A DNA stretch of 64,000 nt from Variovorax paradoxus (GTDB lineage: Bacteria; Pseudomonadota; Gammaproteobacteria; Burkholderiales; Burkholderiaceae_C), in contig NZ_CP046622.1 in NCBI RefSeq assembly GCF_009755665.1, positions 1,860,001 to 1,924,000 on the forward strand, read 5' to 3'. The notes below the pieces were generated by a model that was given only the letters and a program-made list of their open reading frames with translations, was not told where the DNA came from and made no database searches. The translations under genes and the position numbers were made by a program. Positions within the stretch are counted from its first letter, which is position 1. Each line of letters starts with the position of its first letter. Positions 10,452-20,136 of the stretch are shown here, piece after piece.

Positions 10452-10510
10452 GGACACCGCGGAACCGGCTTTGCCGGGCCGCTGGTGTCGCCCCCGGTAG
10501 GGGGTAAGCG
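10452..10510. repeat. GC-rich intergenic palindromic element (REP-like)
   Basis: Nested hairpins CCGGC-TTT-GCCGG (10465-10477) and CCCCC-GGTA-GGGGG (10491-10504) sit in the 233-base gap between the FKBP gene and grpE. The element has the look of the interspersed GC-rich intergenic repeats of Comamonadaceae. That it is repeated elsewhere in the genome is an inference. Confidence 0.45.
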
Positions 10511-10556
10511 AAGCGGACACGAAGTGCCGCGCAGCCTGGGGGCGCGCCTGGCCTGT

Positions 10557-10907
10557 TCAGTGCGCGTCGAGCAGCTCGACGTCGAACTTGAGCGTGGCAT
10601 TGGGAGGAATCACGCCGCCGGCGCCGCGTGCGCCGTAGCCCAGCGAAGCGGGAATGATCAGCGTGCGCTTGCCGCCGATCTTCATGCCGGCAACGCCTTC
10701 GTCCCAGCCCTTGATGACCTGGCCCGCACCCAGCGAAAACGCGAAGGGGTCGTTGCGGTCGCGGCTCGAATCGAACTTGGCGCCTTGCACGCCGTCGTTG
10801 TAGAGCCAGCCGGTGTAGTGCACGTGCACGTGTTGGCCGGCCTTGGCTTCAGCGCCGTCGCCCACGGTGGTGTCTTCGTATTGGAGGCCGGAGGGAGTGG
10901 TAGGCAT
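10557..10907 (-). CDS. FKBP-type peptidyl-prolyl cis-trans isomerase
   Basis: A 116-residue single-domain FKBP that speeds cis-trans isomerisation of X-Pro bonds in folding proteins. The family core is intact: VHVHYTGWLYNDG, KFDSSRDRNDPFAFSLGAGQVIKGWDEG and GYGARGAGGVIPPNATLKFDVELL. There is no signal peptide, so it acts in the cytosol. AAGGAG lies seven bases before the ATG. It is followed by its own strong terminator and is therefore transcribed separately from the heat-shock genes. Confidence 0.96.
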   Translation of the reverse strand: MPTTPSGLQYEDTTVGDGAEAKAGQHVHVHYTGWLYNDGVQGAKFDSSRDRNDPFAFSLGAGQVIKGWDEGVAGMKIGGKRTLIIPASLGYGARGAGGVIPPNATLKFDVELLDAH

Positions 10908-11000
10908 GTGAACGCTCCTTGCGTCAATTTGGATGATGAATGGATGGACCAGCGAAGGCGCGAAGTTTACCGATGCCCCGCGGCCGGCCTGCCGGCCTGC

Positions 11001-11453
11001 TCAATTGGCAGGGTCGGCGGGCGGGGTAGATGATGAGGGCGGGGCGGACGGTGCCGGTGCCGAAGACTCCGCCGAATCAGAAGCAGCAGGTGCCGCAGGC
11101 ACAGCAGGCGCTGGCGATGAAGAGGGCGCGGCAGGCGCCGGTGCTGCGGCCTTCTTGACCTGGCCCAGCTGCCACTTGCCCGCAAAGGCCTGCAGGTCGG
11201 ACAGCCGCTTGAGCAGGTCTTGTCCGCTCACCGTGAGGCTGTAGCCGTCGCCGCCATGGCTGACGAGACCGGCCTCGCGCAGTTCCTTGATGCGCGTATT
11301 GAGCGTGTTGGGAGTGATGCCGCCGACACTGTCCTGCAGCAGCCTGAAGGTTTGCGCGTGCCCGTCCCGCAGCGCCCAGAGCACGCGCAGTGCATAGCGC
11401 GCTTCGAGCAGTGCGAGCAGCTGGCTGATGGCTGCGTTTTCCTTGGTACTCAT
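11001..11453 (-). CDS. HxlR-type winged-helix transcriptional regulator
   Basis: A 150-residue protein with a single HxlR/MarR-like winged helix at about residues 5-95 (ARYALRVLWALRDG, recognition segment TPNTLNTRIKELREAGLV). HxlR proteins are dimeric repressors or activators of nearby metabolic or stress genes. A tail of about 55 residues, rich in Ala, Pro and Ser, follows the domain and is unusual for the family. The frame is open to 11564, but GAGGAG sits nine bases before the third ATG at 11453, which I prefer; 11459 and 11462 are alternatives. Its target is unknown. Confidence 0.75.
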   Translation of the reverse strand: MSTKENAAISQLLALLEARYALRVLWALRDGHAQTFRLLQDSVGGITPNTLNTRIKELREAGLVSHGGDGYSLTVSGQDLLKRLSDLQAFAGKWQLGQVKKAAAPAPAAPSSSPAPAVPAAPAASDSAESSAPAPSAPPSSSTPPADPAN

Positions 11454-11598
11454 CGACATCATCTCCTCGGGGCTGGGCGGGCCATCGGTCCTGGCGGCAG
11501 GGCCGGTGCCTCGCGTTCTTGTTGGCTTGCTATGGCTGCTCGTTGGTCGGCGACTATAGCGCAAGGATCAAGATGCTACTAGTTTTATAGCTACGGGT

Positions 11599-11611
11599 GC
11601 ATGCTGCATGC
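11599..11611. repeat. Short palindrome between psd and the HxlR-type gene
   Basis: GCATGC-T-GCATGC is a perfect 13-base palindrome, just downstream of a small dyad (GCTACT..TATAGC, 11572-11592). Either could be part of a psd terminator or an operator. No T-run is present. Confidence 0.25.
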
Positions 11612-11629
11612 GGGCCCTGAGACAAAGCC

Positions 11630-12481
11630 TCACAAATTGACAAAATCGGCCATGGCTTCTCCCAGGCGAACGGCACGGGTGGGCGCCCAATCGGGGTTGA
11701 AGACCATCGCGGGCGCCGGGAACAGCATGACCACGGTCGAGCCGAGCAAAAAGCGGCCCATCTCCTCGCCCTTCTTGAGCACGATCTGCTGGTCGGCGTA
11801 ATTCCATTCGCGCAGCTCGCCGCCGCGCGGTGGATTGACCACGCCATGCCACACGGTGGCCATGCTGCCGACGATGGTGGCACCCACCAGCACCAGCACG
11901 AAGGGGCCGCGATTGGTTTCGAAGACGCACACCACGCGCTCGTTGCGCGCAAACAGGCCGGGCACGCCGCGCGCCGTGGCGGGGTTGACCGAGAACAGGT
12001 CGCCGGGCACGTAGATCATGCGCAGCAGCCGACCGTCGCACGGCATGTGAATGCGGTGGTAGTCCCTGGGGCTCAGGTACAGCGTGGCAAAGCTGCCGTG
12101 CGCAAAGCGGGCCGCCAGCGTCGAGTCGCCGCCGACCAGCGCGGTGGTCGTGTAGTTGTGGCCCTTGGCCTGGAAGATCTGGTCGCCCTCGATGGCGCCG
12201 AACTGGCTGATCGCGCCGTCCACCGGGCACACCAGATCGGCGTCGGCCAGGGGGCGCACGCCGGGCTTGAGCGCGCGCGTGAAAAACTGGTTGAAGCTCT
12301 TGTAGTGGTTGATGTCCGACTCGAGCGCTTCGCCCATGTCGACGCCGTACTTGGCCACGAAGCGCCGGATGATCCACGTGGTGACGGCGCCGCGTTCCTT
12401 GCCTGCGACCCAGCCGGCAAAATTTGTCAGTGCCTGCTTGGGAAACAGGTATTGGTGCAGTACGGCTGAGCGGTCGGACAC
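11630..12481 (-). CDS. psd: Phosphatidylserine decarboxylase proenzyme
   Basis: Converts phosphatidylserine to phosphatidylethanolamine at the inner membrane. The proenzyme cleaves itself at an LGST motif, here at residues 246-249, where Ser248 becomes the pyruvoyl prosthetic group on the small alpha chain of 36 residues. Other family features, HMPCDGRLLRMIYVPGDLFSVNP and the His of FAHGSF, are present. Length (283) is normal. The best start is a GTG at 12481, without a strong Shine-Dalgarno. It stands alone between the HxlR-type gene and the uronate locus. Confidence 0.97.
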   Translation of the reverse strand: MSDRSAVLHQYLFPKQALTNFAGWVAGKERGAVTTWIIRRFVAKYGVDMGEALESDINHYKSFNQFFTRALKPGVRPLADADLVCPVDGAISQFGAIEGDQIFQAKGHNYTTTALVGGDSTLAARFAHGSFATLYLSPRDYHRIHMPCDGRLLRMIYVPGDLFSVNPATARGVPGLFARNERVVCVFETNRGPFVLVLVGATIVGSMATVWHGVVNPPRGGELREWNYADQQIVLKKGEEMGRFLLGSTVVMLFPAPAMVFNPDWAPTRAVRLGEAMADFVNL

Positions 12482-12630
12482 GTGTGAATGGCCGGGCAGG
12501 CCTGGAATGCAAATCGGAGGGGCATTCTATAAAGGCCCCCGGCGTCCGGACGTAGGAAGCTTCCCTTGTATCGCGCACCCGGCTAACCGGGCGCGCTAGC
12601 GGGCAGGGGCTCGCCGGCCCCGGGGCGGAA

Positions 12631-13623
12631 TCAATCCGCCTTGATGCCCGCCGCCTTGATCACCTGGGCCCACTTCTCGACTTCGGATTTCTGGAAGGCC
12701 GCGATCTTTGCCGTGCTCAGATCCGCGGGCTCCATGCCGAAGCCCTTGAGCTTCTCCTGCATTTCGGGCGTTGCAAGAATCTTGCGGATCTCGGTGTGCA
12801 GCCGGTCGACGATGGGCGCCGGTGTGCCCGCGGGCACGAAGATCGCCTGCCACGACAGCACCTCGAAGTCCTGCAGGCCCGCAATGCCGGATTCCGCAAC
12901 CGTCGGCACGTCGGGCATCGAAGCCAGGCGCTTGGCCGAAGTGACGGCAATGGCGCGCAGCTTGCCGCTCTGCACGTGCGGGCCTGCCACCACGCTGGTG
13001 TCGAACATCATGTCGACCTGGCCGCCGATCACGTCCTGGATGGCCGGGCCGCTGCCCTTGTAGGGAATGTGCGTGAACTTCACGCCGGACTTGAACGCCA
13101 GCAGTTCGAGCGACAGGTGCTGCGAGGTACCCGTGCCGGCCGATGCCGATGAAAGCCCGCCCGACTTGGTCTTGCTGGCTTCCAGCACGTCCTTCAAGGT
13201 CTTGTAGGGGCTGGCCTGGTTCACCACCAGCACCAGTGGGTTGGTGCCGATGAGCGTAACGGGCGCAAACGACTTCTGCGGGTCGTAGCCGAGCTTCGGG
13301 TACAGGCTGATGTTGATGGCGTGCGAGCTGATCGTGCCGCCCACCATCGTGAAGCCGTCGGGTGCCGCGCGCGCGCCGATTTCGGAGCCCACGCTGCCGC
13401 CGGCGCCGCCCTTGTTGTCGACGATCACGCTGGTGCCCAGCACCGTGCCGAGCTTCTGCCCGATCAGGCGGGCCAGCACGTCGGTGGTGCCGCCCGCGGG
13501 AAACGGCACGAGATAGGTAATGGCCTTGCCCGTGGGCCAGTTGCCGGGGCCCTGCGCGAAGGCGGGCAGGCCCACGGCAATCGAAGAAGCGAGAGCGGTG
13601 CGGATGAGTGTGCGGCGTTGCAT
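12631..13623 (-). CDS. Bug-family tripartite tricarboxylate transporter binding protein
   Basis: A 330-residue periplasmic substrate-binding protein of the Bug/TctC family, with a twin-arginine-like or Sec signal peptide (MQRRTLIRTALASSIAVGLP, cut after AFA) and the family blocks VPFPAGGTTDVLARLIGQKL, GGAGGSVGSE and HIPYKGSGPAIQDVIGGQVD. Such proteins bind carboxylates and related acids. GGAGA precedes the ATG at 13623. The frame is open far upstream but without homology. It is the last gene of the leftward hexuronate operon. No TctA/TctB membrane genes are in the window, so its permease must be elsewhere, or it may serve as a sensor. Confidence 0.93.
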   Translation of the reverse strand: MQRRTLIRTALASSIAVGLPAFAQGPGNWPTGKAITYLVPFPAGGTTDVLARLIGQKLGTVLGTSVIVDNKGGAGGSVGSEIGARAAPDGFTMVGGTISSHAINISLYPKLGYDPQKSFAPVTLIGTNPLVLVVNQASPYKTLKDVLEASKTKSGGLSSASAGTGTSQHLSLELLAFKSGVKFTHIPYKGSGPAIQDVIGGQVDMMFDTSVVAGPHVQSGKLRAIAVTSAKRLASMPDVPTVAESGIAGLQDFEVLSWQAIFVPAGTPAPIVDRLHTEIRKILATPEMQEKLKGFGMEPADLSTAKIAAFQKSEVEKWAQVIKAAGIKAD

Positions 13624-13658
13624 GGCGAGGTCTCCTTTGATGATGTTGCGGGTCGTCG

Positions 13659-14747
13659 TCACGGCGTGTCGACGATTTCGATCCAGTTCGGGTTCTTGCC
13701 CACGCTGATACGCGAAGGCTTGCCCAGAGCGCCGGTGGCCGAGTCGATGGCGTACAGCGCAACGCTGTGCGACTCCTGCCCGGCGGCAATCAGGTAGCGG
13801 CCGCTCGAATCGATGGCAAAGCCGCGCGGCGTTTTCTCGGTCGGTGTCTGGCCGAGCGGCTTCAGCTGGCCGGTGGACGGATCCACCCTGAAGGCCGAGA
13901 GCGTGCTCGACGTGCGCTCCGATGCATACAGAAAGCGCCCGTCGGGCGTCAGGTGCAGATCGGCCGCCCAGGGCTTGCCGGTGAATCCGGGCGGCAGCGT
14001 GGTCGTGCTCTGCTCCAGCTTGAGCGTGCCGCGCGCGGCGTCCCAGCCGTACACGTGCAGGCTCGCGTCGAGTTCGTTCAGCAGGTAGACGCGGCGTTGC
14101 GCCTTGTCCCAGACGAAGTGGCGCGGCCCCGACTTCGCGGCGGCCATGGTCAGCGGCGGATCGTTGGCCGAGAGCAGGCCTTTGCTTGCATCGAAGCGCC
14201 AGCTCGACACGTTGTCGCCGCCCAGGCTGGTGGCAAGCACGAAGCGGTTGCTCGCGTCCGCGTGGATCGCGTGCGCATTCGGCCCGGTCTGCACCAGCTG
14301 CTGGATTGCGCCCGCGGCGCCGTCCTTGCCGATGGCATTGACCGAGATCTTGCCGCCTTGGTAAGAGGCCGCGAAGAGCCATTTGCCGCTTGCATCGAGA
14401 TCGATGTTGGCCATGCTGTCGGCCAGAGGCGCTTCGCCGATTTTCTGCAGCTTGCCGGTGGCCGGGTCGATCGACATGCTGACCACGCGGAACGGCTGCG
14501 AGCGGAGCGCGGCATGCAGCACGCGCTTGTCGGGGCTCACCGCCATCGGCATCACGGTGCCGCCGACATTGAGCGCCTGCACCGGCTTGAGCACGCCGAG
14601 CGCGCGGTCCAGCTCGAGCACCGAGACCTCCTGGCTGTCGGCGTTGGACACATAGACCCAGGTGCCCGCCACGGCGTGGCCCGCGGCAGCCAGCGACAGC
14701 AGCGCAACCGCGCCACGCAGCGCGCGAAGAGTGGGTTTGCGGTTCAT
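13659..14747 (-). CDS. Beta-propeller lactonase family protein (UxuF-like candidate)
   Basis: A 362-residue secreted protein of the 7-bladed beta-propeller lactonase family (PF10282, cycloisomerase-2 / 6-phosphogluconolactonase-like). It has a cleavable signal peptide ending near AGHAVAG and repeated blades of the form VSPDKRVLHAAL, DASGKWLFAAS, DASNRFVLATS, TPDGRFLYASER and DSSGRYLIAAG. In hexuronate loci one such family (UxuF) hydrolyses aldarolactones. With the SMP-30 lactonase at 21176 the locus has two lactonases; the signal peptide suggests this one acts in the periplasm. Its four-base overlap with the upstream Bug gene supports co-translation. Confidence 0.82.
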   Translation of the reverse strand: MNRKPTLRALRGAVALLSLAAAGHAVAGTWVYVSNADSQEVSVLELDRALGVLKPVQALNVGGTVMPMAVSPDKRVLHAALRSQPFRVVSMSIDPATGKLQKIGEAPLADSMANIDLDASGKWLFAASYQGGKISVNAIGKDGAAGAIQQLVQTGPNAHAIHADASNRFVLATSLGGDNVSSWRFDASKGLLSANDPPLTMAAAKSGPRHFVWDKAQRRVYLLNELDASLHVYGWDAARGTLKLEQSTTTLPPGFTGKPWAADLHLTPDGRFLYASERTSSTLSAFRVDPSTGQLKPLGQTPTEKTPRGFAIDSSGRYLIAAGQESHSVALYAIDSATGALGKPSRISVGKNPNWIEIVDTP

Positions 14748-15730
14748 GGCTTGATATTGAGTTTGGCGATCAACGCCTTGAAGTAGGCGTTGTCCTTGGC
14801 CAGCGTTTCCTTGAACACCGCGCCATCGGTGTAGACATAGCCGAGGTTCTGCTTGTCCATCACTTCATGCATGAGCGGCTCGGCCGCCGTCTTGGCCGTG
14901 ATCTCGCGCAGCTTTGCCATCACTTCGGGCGGCGTATTCTTGGGTGCGCCAAGGCCGCGCCACGTGCCGATCGACAGGTCGATGCCGCGCTCCTTGGCGG
15001 TGGGCACCTTGTCGAAGCCCTTCACACGCTTGTCGGCCATGACCATCAGCACCTTGAGCTTGCCGGACTGCACGTGCGTCGTGACCTCCGATGGGCTCAC
15101 CGCCACCGCCTCGATGTGTCCACCCAACAATGCCAGCACAGCGGGCGCCGCGCCCTGGAACGGAATGTGGCCGAACTTGGTGCCGGTCTTGTCTTCCAGC
15201 GCGGCCGCGGCCAGGTGCCAGATCGAGCCATTGCCCGAGTTGCCGACGCGAACGCTTTCAGGCGACTTCTTTGCCGCGGCCAGGAACTCCTCGATGGTGT
15301 TCCAGGGCGCGTCGGCCTTGACGGTGATGGCGGCCGGGTCGGCATTGAGCTGCGCAATCGGCTGAAAGTCGTCGTAGTTGAACTTGGCCAGGCCCAGGTG
15401 CGGCAGCGTGAGCAGCTCCACTGTCAGCACCGCGAGCTTGTAGCCGTCGGGCCGGGAGTTGATTACCTCGGTCCAGCCGATGGCGCCGCCGGCACCGGGG
15501 CGATTGACGATCACGATGCTCTGCGACGTGTGCTTGCGGCTCGCTTCGGAGAACGCGCGCGCCAGGCCGTCCGTGCCGCCGCCCGGCTGGTAAGGCACCA
15601 GCAGCTCGATGGCGTGGTTCGGAAAGTTGTTGCTGTTGCTCTGGGCCGTGGCCAGTGCCGCGTAGCCGAGCGAGAGGCTCGCCGTCGCCGAAAGGGCGGC
15701 CAGGCTGCGCAGGAATCTGTTTCTTCTCAT
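14744..15730 (-). CDS. Bug-family tripartite tricarboxylate transporter binding protein
   Basis: A second Bug/TctC-type periplasmic binding protein in this operon (328 residues), only distantly similar to the one at 12631. Signal peptide MRRNRFLRSLAALSATASLS is cut near ATAQS; the mature part has LLVPYQPGGGTDGLARAFSE, RPGAGGAIGWTEV and HIPFQGAAPAVLALLGGHIE. It precedes the propeller lactonase with a four-base overlap and follows the SDR gene by 70 bases. The ligand is probably an acid sugar or lactone, from context only. Confidence 0.92.
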   Translation of the reverse strand: MRRNRFLRSLAALSATASLSLGYAALATAQSNSNNFPNHAIELLVPYQPGGGTDGLARAFSEASRKHTSQSIVIVNRPGAGGAIGWTEVINSRPDGYKLAVLTVELLTLPHLGLAKFNYDDFQPIAQLNADPAAITVKADAPWNTIEEFLAAAKKSPESVRVGNSGNGSIWHLAAAALEDKTGTKFGHIPFQGAAPAVLALLGGHIEAVAVSPSEVTTHVQSGKLKVLMVMADKRVKGFDKVPTAKERGIDLSIGTWRGLGAPKNTPPEVMAKLREITAKTAAEPLMHEVMDKQNLGYVYTDGAVFKETLAKDNAYFKALIAKLNIKP

Positions 15731-15800
15731 TGGTTTGTTGTCTCCGTTATTGATCTTGATTCCGCAAGCCTCGGGAAGAAGGCTGAAATTCGTCTGGCCG

Positions 15801-16562
15801 TCAGGGCATGTATTGCCCGCCGTTCACCTCGATCACCTGGCCCGTCACGTAGCCTGAAAGCTGCTCCGAAGCCAAGTAGAGGAAAGCGCCCACGCATTCG
15901 TCCGGCGTGCCGATGCGTCCCATCGGAATGCCGGCACGGAACGATTCGAGCATGGCGGGCGTGGAGAAGCGGTCCTGGAAGGGGGTCTGAATGACGCCGG
16001 GCGCCACCGCGTTCACGCGGATCTTGTCGCCGACGAGTTCCCGGGCCAGCCCGTGCGTGGCCGTGCTCACGAAGCCCTTCGAGCCCGCATACAGGTAGGC
16101 GCCAGGGCCGCCGCCGGTGCGCGCAGCCACCGAGGTCACGTTGATGATGTTGCCGCCGCCGTGGGTGCGCATGAGCGGCACCACCTCGCGCGCAAACGCG
16201 AGCACCGAGCGTGCGTTGATGTGCATCACTTCGTCGAACAGCGCATCGTCGAACTCCGCAATGGGCACGCGCTTTACCAGGCTGCCCGCGTTGTTCACCA
16301 GCACGTCGATGCGGCCGAAGCGCGCGGCCGTCTGCTTCACGCATTCGCGGATGGCGGCGGTGTCGAGCACATCGCCCTGCAGCGCGAAGGCGTCGCCACC
16401 CGCCTTGCGGATGGTTTCGACGACCTGGTTCGCGGCATCGGCCGAGTTGTTGTAGTGCACCGCAACGCGCATGCCGCGCGCAGCGAACGCAATGGCCACC
16501 GCGGCGCCGATGCCGGTGCTGGCGCCGGTAACGAGCGCTGTCTTGCCTTTGAGGTCTTCCAT
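15801..16562 (-). CDS. Short-chain dehydrogenase/reductase
   Basis: A 253-residue classical SDR with the nucleotide-binding TGASTGIG motif at residues 13-20, NNAG at about 90-93, the catalytic Ser in NVTSVAA and the YAGSK catalytic pair. The C-terminus VTGQVIEVNGGQYMP is typical. It probably uses NAD(P)H to interconvert a hydroxyl and a keto group on a sugar acid. It sits between garD and a Bug gene in the uronate operon, with an AAGGA ribosome site. The exact substrate cannot be read from the sequence. Confidence 0.88.
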   Translation of the reverse strand: MEDLKGKTALVTGASTGIGAAVAIAFAARGMRVAVHYNNSADAANQVVETIRKAGGDAFALQGDVLDTAAIRECVKQTAARFGRIDVLVNNAGSLVKRVPIAEFDDALFDEVMHINARSVLAFAREVVPLMRTHGGGNIINVTSVAARTGGGPGAYLYAGSKGFVSTATHGLARELVGDKIRVNAVAPGVIQTPFQDRFSTPAMLESFRAGIPMGRIGTPDECVGAFLYLASEQLSGYVTGQVIEVNGGQYMP

Positions 16563-16592
16563 GGTGTTTCCTTTCGAGGTCGTCGAATGAAG

Positions 16593-18200
16593 TCAGGTCA
16601 CGGGTGCGGGGTTGAACAGCACCAGCGCGTTGTGCAGCTTCCACTGTTCGGCCCAGGTTTTCTTTCTGCCACTGGCCACGTCGAGCATCAGGCGGAACAT
16701 TTCCCAACCCACGTCTTCGATGGTGGCGTCGCCGTCGGCAATGCGGCCTGCGTTCACGTCCATCAGGTCGTGCCAGCGGCGCGCAAGGTCGCTGCGCGTG
16801 GCCACCTTGATCACCGGCACTTCGGCCAGGCCGTAAGGCGTGCCGCGGCCGGTGGTGAACACGTGCAGGTTCATGCCGGCGGCCAGCTGCAGCGTGCCGC
16901 AGATGAAGTCGCTGGCCGGTGTTGCGGTGTAGAGCAGGCCTTTCTGCCTTGCTTTTTCGCCCGGCGAAACTACGCCCGAGATTGGCGCGCTGCCGCTCTT
17001 GACGATCGAGCCCATGGCCTTTTCGACGATGTTCGAGAGCCCGCCCTTCTTGTTGCCCGGCGTGGTGTTGGCGCTGCGGTCGACGCGGCCGCGATCCAGG
17101 TAGGCGTCGTACCAGGCCATTTCGCGGATCATGGCCTCGGCCACCTCGGGCGTGGTTGCGCGCGAGGTGAGCTGGTCGATGCCGTCGCGCACCTCGGTCA
17201 CTTCCGAGAACATCACGGTGGCGCCGGCGCGCACCAGCAGGTCGGTGCAAAAGCCCACGGCCGGGTTGGCCGTGACGCCAGAGAATGCGTCGCTGCCGCC
17301 GCACTGCACGCCCACCACCAGCTCGCTGGCCGGCACGGTTTCGCGCCTGCGGGCATTCAGCCGCTCCAGGTGTTCCTCGGCCTGCCGCATGATCGAATCG
17401 ATCATCGACATGAAGCCCACGTGCGCGTCGTCCTGCAGGCACACCACGTCCAGCTTGGCATTGGCCGTCTCACCGATGTCGGCCACGTTGCGCTCGTCCA
17501 CCAGCGCAATGCTGCCCGGCGGCAGCAGGCGCTCGGGCTGCAGCTTTTCGCAGCCCAGGCTGATGACCATCACCTCGCCGCCGAAGTTCGGGTTGAGGCT
17601 GATGTTGCGCAGCGTGCGGATCGGGATGACCGCATCGGGTGCGTCAATGGCCACGCCGCAGCCGTAGCTGTGCGAAAGGCCCACCACGTCGTCGACGTTG
17701 GGGTACTTCGGCAGCAGTTCGGCCTTGATGCGCTGCACAGCGAAATCGACCACGCCCGCCACGCATTGCACGGTCTGCGTAATGGCGAGGATGTTGCGCG
17801 TGCCCACCGATCCGTCGAGGTTGCGGTAGCCCTCGAAGGTGTATCCCTCGAGCGGCGCTTGCGCGGGCGGCTTGACGGTGGCGATCGGCAGGCCCTCGAG
17901 CTCGCGCGCGGCGGGCATCTTGAGCAGCCGCTCATGCACCCAGCTGCCGCGCGGAATGGGCTTGAGCGCGTAGCCGATCACCACGTTGTAGCGCACGACG
18001 GCGTCGCCCTCGGCCAGGTCGGCCAACGCAACCTTGTGGCCCTGCGGCACGTTGTCCACCAGCACCAGGCCGTCGGCGAACGCGGCGCCCGCCTTCAGAC
18101 CGCCGTCATTGGCGACAATGGCGACGTTGTCCGCCGCGTGCATATGGATGCGGTGCGGCGGGCGCGCCGCCGGAGAAGAGGGGAGTGGTGAGTCGGCCAT
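16593..18200 (-). CDS. garD: Galactarate dehydratase (UxaA/GarD family)
   Basis: Dehydrates D-galactarate (mucate) to 5-dehydro-4-deoxy-D-glucarate, using a metal cofactor. The 535-residue protein aligns along its whole length with E. coli GarD as I recall it, sharing blocks such as [73 protein letters not shown] and a NPAPVT C-terminus. The SAF-like N-terminal domain and the large UxaA domain are complete. It follows the TRAP genes in the leftward operon. Its product is the substrate of KdgD, encoded on the opposite arm at 25027. Confidence 0.94.
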   Translation of the reverse strand: MADSPLPSSPAARPPHRIHMHAADNVAIVANDGGLKAGAAFADGLVLVDNVPQGHKVALADLAEGDAVVRYNVVIGYALKPIPRGSWVHERLLKMPAARELEGLPIATVKPPAQAPLEGYTFEGYRNLDGSVGTRNILAITQTVQCVAGVVDFAVQRIKAELLPKYPNVDDVVGLSHSYGCGVAIDAPDAVIPIRTLRNISLNPNFGGEVMVISLGCEKLQPERLLPPGSIALVDERNVADIGETANAKLDVVCLQDDAHVGFMSMIDSIMRQAEEHLERLNARRRETVPASELVVGVQCGGSDAFSGVTANPAVGFCTDLLVRAGATVMFSEVTEVRDGIDQLTSRATTPEVAEAMIREMAWYDAYLDRGRVDRSANTTPGNKKGGLSNIVEKAMGSIVKSGSAPISGVVSPGEKARQKGLLYTATPASDFICGTLQLAAGMNLHVFTTGRGTPYGLAEVPVIKVATRSDLARRWHDLMDVNAGRIADGDATIEDVGWEMFRLMLDVASGRKKTWAEQWKLHNALVLFNPAPVT

Positions 18201-18234
18201 CGGAAAACGAGATTCGCGTTGCGGGTCTTTGCTG

Positions 18235-19533
18235 TTACTTCACCGAGTTGATGAGGTCGGGCAGCCACATCGAGAACGCCGGCACATAGGTCACGAGCAT
18301 CAGGCAGATCAAGAGAGCACCATAGAACGGCCAGATCGACCGCATCACCTGCCCGACAGATACCCCTCCGATCGCACAGCCTATGAATTGCGTGGTGCCC
18401 ACCGGAGGCGTGTTGAGGCCGAGCGCGCAATTGATCAGCATGACGATGCCGAACTGCACCGGGCTCATGCCGAACTGCATGGCAATGGGCAGGAAGATGG
18501 GCGTGCAGATCAGGATCGTCGCGGCCATGTCCAGGAAGGTGCCCAGCACGAACAGCAGCACGTTGATCATCAGGAAGATGACCCACGGATCGCTCGAGAC
18601 GCTGGTCATGAGCTCGCCGGTCTTCTGCGGCACTTCGTACAGCGCCATGAAGTAGCCGAAGGCGGAAGAGATGCCGATCAGCAGCAGCACCACGCCGGTC
18701 GTCTTGCATGCCTTGGCGCAGGCCTTGAGAAAGTCTTTGCGGCTGAGAGAGCGGTAGACGAGCACCGTCACGCCCAGCGCCCACAGCACGGCCGTTGCGG
18801 CCGATTCGGTCGCGGTGAAGACGCCCGACAGAATGCCGACAAGAATGATTGCCACGATCATCAGGCCCGGCAGTGCGCCGATGAAGGCCGAGAGCACTTC
18901 GCCCCAGCCCGGAAACGCGCCCCGGATCGGGTAGCCGCGGCGAATGGCCACGTAATAGGCGGCGCCCAGATTGCACACCGTGAGAATCAGCGCGGGAATC
19001 AGGCCCGCGAGGATCAGGCTCAACACGCTGACCGAGGCAATGCCGGTGGTTGCGAGCGTGAAGATGATCAGGTTGTGCGACGTGGGCATCAACGCACCCA
19101 CGAGGGCCGCGTGCGTCGTGACGTTGACTGCGTAGTCAGCGTCGTAGCCTTCCTTCTTCATGAGCGGAATCATCACCGAGCCCATGGCCGAGACGTCGGC
19201 CACCGGCGAGCCGGCAACGCCGCCGAACAGCGTGCAGCCGATCACGTTGCTCATGCCCAGGCCGCCGCGCACGTGGCCCACGAGGCTGTTGGCAAAACGC
19301 ACGATGCGCTGCGCAATGCCGCCGTAGAGCATCAGCTCGCCGGCAAACACGAAGAACGGAATGGCCAGGAAGGAAAACACCTGCATGCCGCCGACCATCT
19401 TCTGGAATACCACGGCAACGGGCAGGCCCGCATAGAGCACCGTGGCAACGGAGGCAAGGCCGATCGAGAAGGCGACCGGCACGCCCAGCACCAGCAGTGC
19501 CAGGAAAACGAGAGAAAGGACAGTCAGTTCCAC
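18235..19533 (-). CDS. TRAP transporter large permease (DctM type)
   Basis: The 432-residue large membrane subunit of a sodium-driven TRAP transporter, with about twelve hydrophobic segments. Family motifs include [20 protein letters not shown] and the C-terminal [18 protein letters not shown]. With the DctQ-like and DctP-like genes just upstream it forms a complete PQM system, and context points to a hexuronate or aldarate as substrate. It overlaps dctQ by ten bases. The start METVL-like [16 protein letters not shown] fits the family. Confidence 0.94.
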   Translation of the reverse strand: MELTVLSLVFLALLVLGVPVAFSIGLASVATVLYAGLPVAVVFQKMVGGMQVFSFLAIPFFVFAGELMLYGGIAQRIVRFANSLVGHVRGGLGMSNVIGCTLFGGVAGSPVADVSAMGSVMIPLMKKEGYDADYAVNVTTHAALVGALMPTSHNLIIFTLATTGIASVSVLSLILAGLIPALILTVCNLGAAYYVAIRRGYPIRGAFPGWGEVLSAFIGALPGLMIVAIILVGILSGVFTATESAATAVLWALGVTVLVYRSLSRKDFLKACAKACKTTGVVLLLIGISSAFGYFMALYEVPQKTGELMTSVSSDPWVIFLMINVLLFVLGTFLDMAATILICTPIFLPIAMQFGMSPVQFGIVMLINCALGLNTPPVGTTQFIGCAIGGVSVGQVMRSIWPFYGALLICLMLVTYVPAFSMWLPDLINSVK

Positions 19534-20111
19534 GCGGGCACCACTTCTTCATCGCGCAGCAGGGCGACGATATGTTCAATCGAAAAAAGCACGATCAGGA
19601 GACCCGCGATCACGAGCGCGAGATAGTCCAGACCCACCGGAATGCCCATCATGGGCTTGATGTCGGTCCACTTGAGCGAGGTCCAGATCCAGCCGCTCCA
19701 CGCCATGATTGCGCCGAAGAGCGCAACCAGCGCATGAATCAGTATTTCGATCTTCAGGCGGATCGATTCGGGGAGCAGCACCACCAGCGAGTCGAGTCCG
19801 ATGTGGCCGGCATCCCGCACGCCGACGGCAACGCCGAGCGCGGTGACATACAGCACCAACTGCAGCGCAAGGCCTTCGGCCCAGGTTGGCGTGTCGTTGA
19901 AAACATAGCGGCCGACCACCTGGTACTGAACGCACACGATGATGGTGATGAGCATCGCCACGGCGAGCATCAGGCTGGCCTTGGAGAGAAAAGCGCAAAA
20001 GCGCGAATAGGCGTGATTGGACGGCGGTCGTCCATCAGGATTGACAAGGTCTTCGAGCTCGACGGGCACGCCGGTCGCCATCGTGTCTACCGCGGGGACG
20101 GTAAGTGTCAT
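19524..20111 (-). CDS. TRAP transporter small permease (DctQ type)
   Basis: A 195-residue DctQ-like subunit with four hydrophobic segments and the conserved FNDTPTWAEGLALQL and GHIGLDSLVVLLPE stretches. It joins the large permease in the membrane and helps couple it to the periplasmic binding protein. The N-terminal 45 residues before the first membrane helix are longer than in many relatives; an internal Met (MATGVPVE) is an alternative start. It lies 60 bases downstream of the binding-protein gene, past an RNA hairpin. Confidence 0.9.
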   Translation of the reverse strand: MTLTVPAVDTMATGVPVELEDLVNPDGRPPSNHAYSRFCAFLSKASLMLAVAMLITIIVCVQYQVVGRYVFNDTPTWAEGLALQLVLYVTALGVAVGVRDAGHIGLDSLVVLLPESIRLKIEILIHALVALFGAIMAWSGWIWTSLKWTDIKPMMGIPVGLDYLALVIAGLLIVLFSIEHIVALLRDEEVVPAWN

Positions 20112-20136
20112 GGGAATTTCCCTGGATATGGAAAGA

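Noticed and set aside
11454..11564. Longer N-terminus for the HxlR-type regulator
   Set aside because: The extra 37 residues are Arg/Pro/Thr-rich with no homology, and GAGGAG is well placed for the ATG at 11453.
16053..18191. A 712-codon open frame on the plus strand opposite the SDR gene and garD
   Set aside because: Both genes beneath it are clear full-length enzymes on the other strand; the antisense frame is His/Arg/Ala-rich with no motif.
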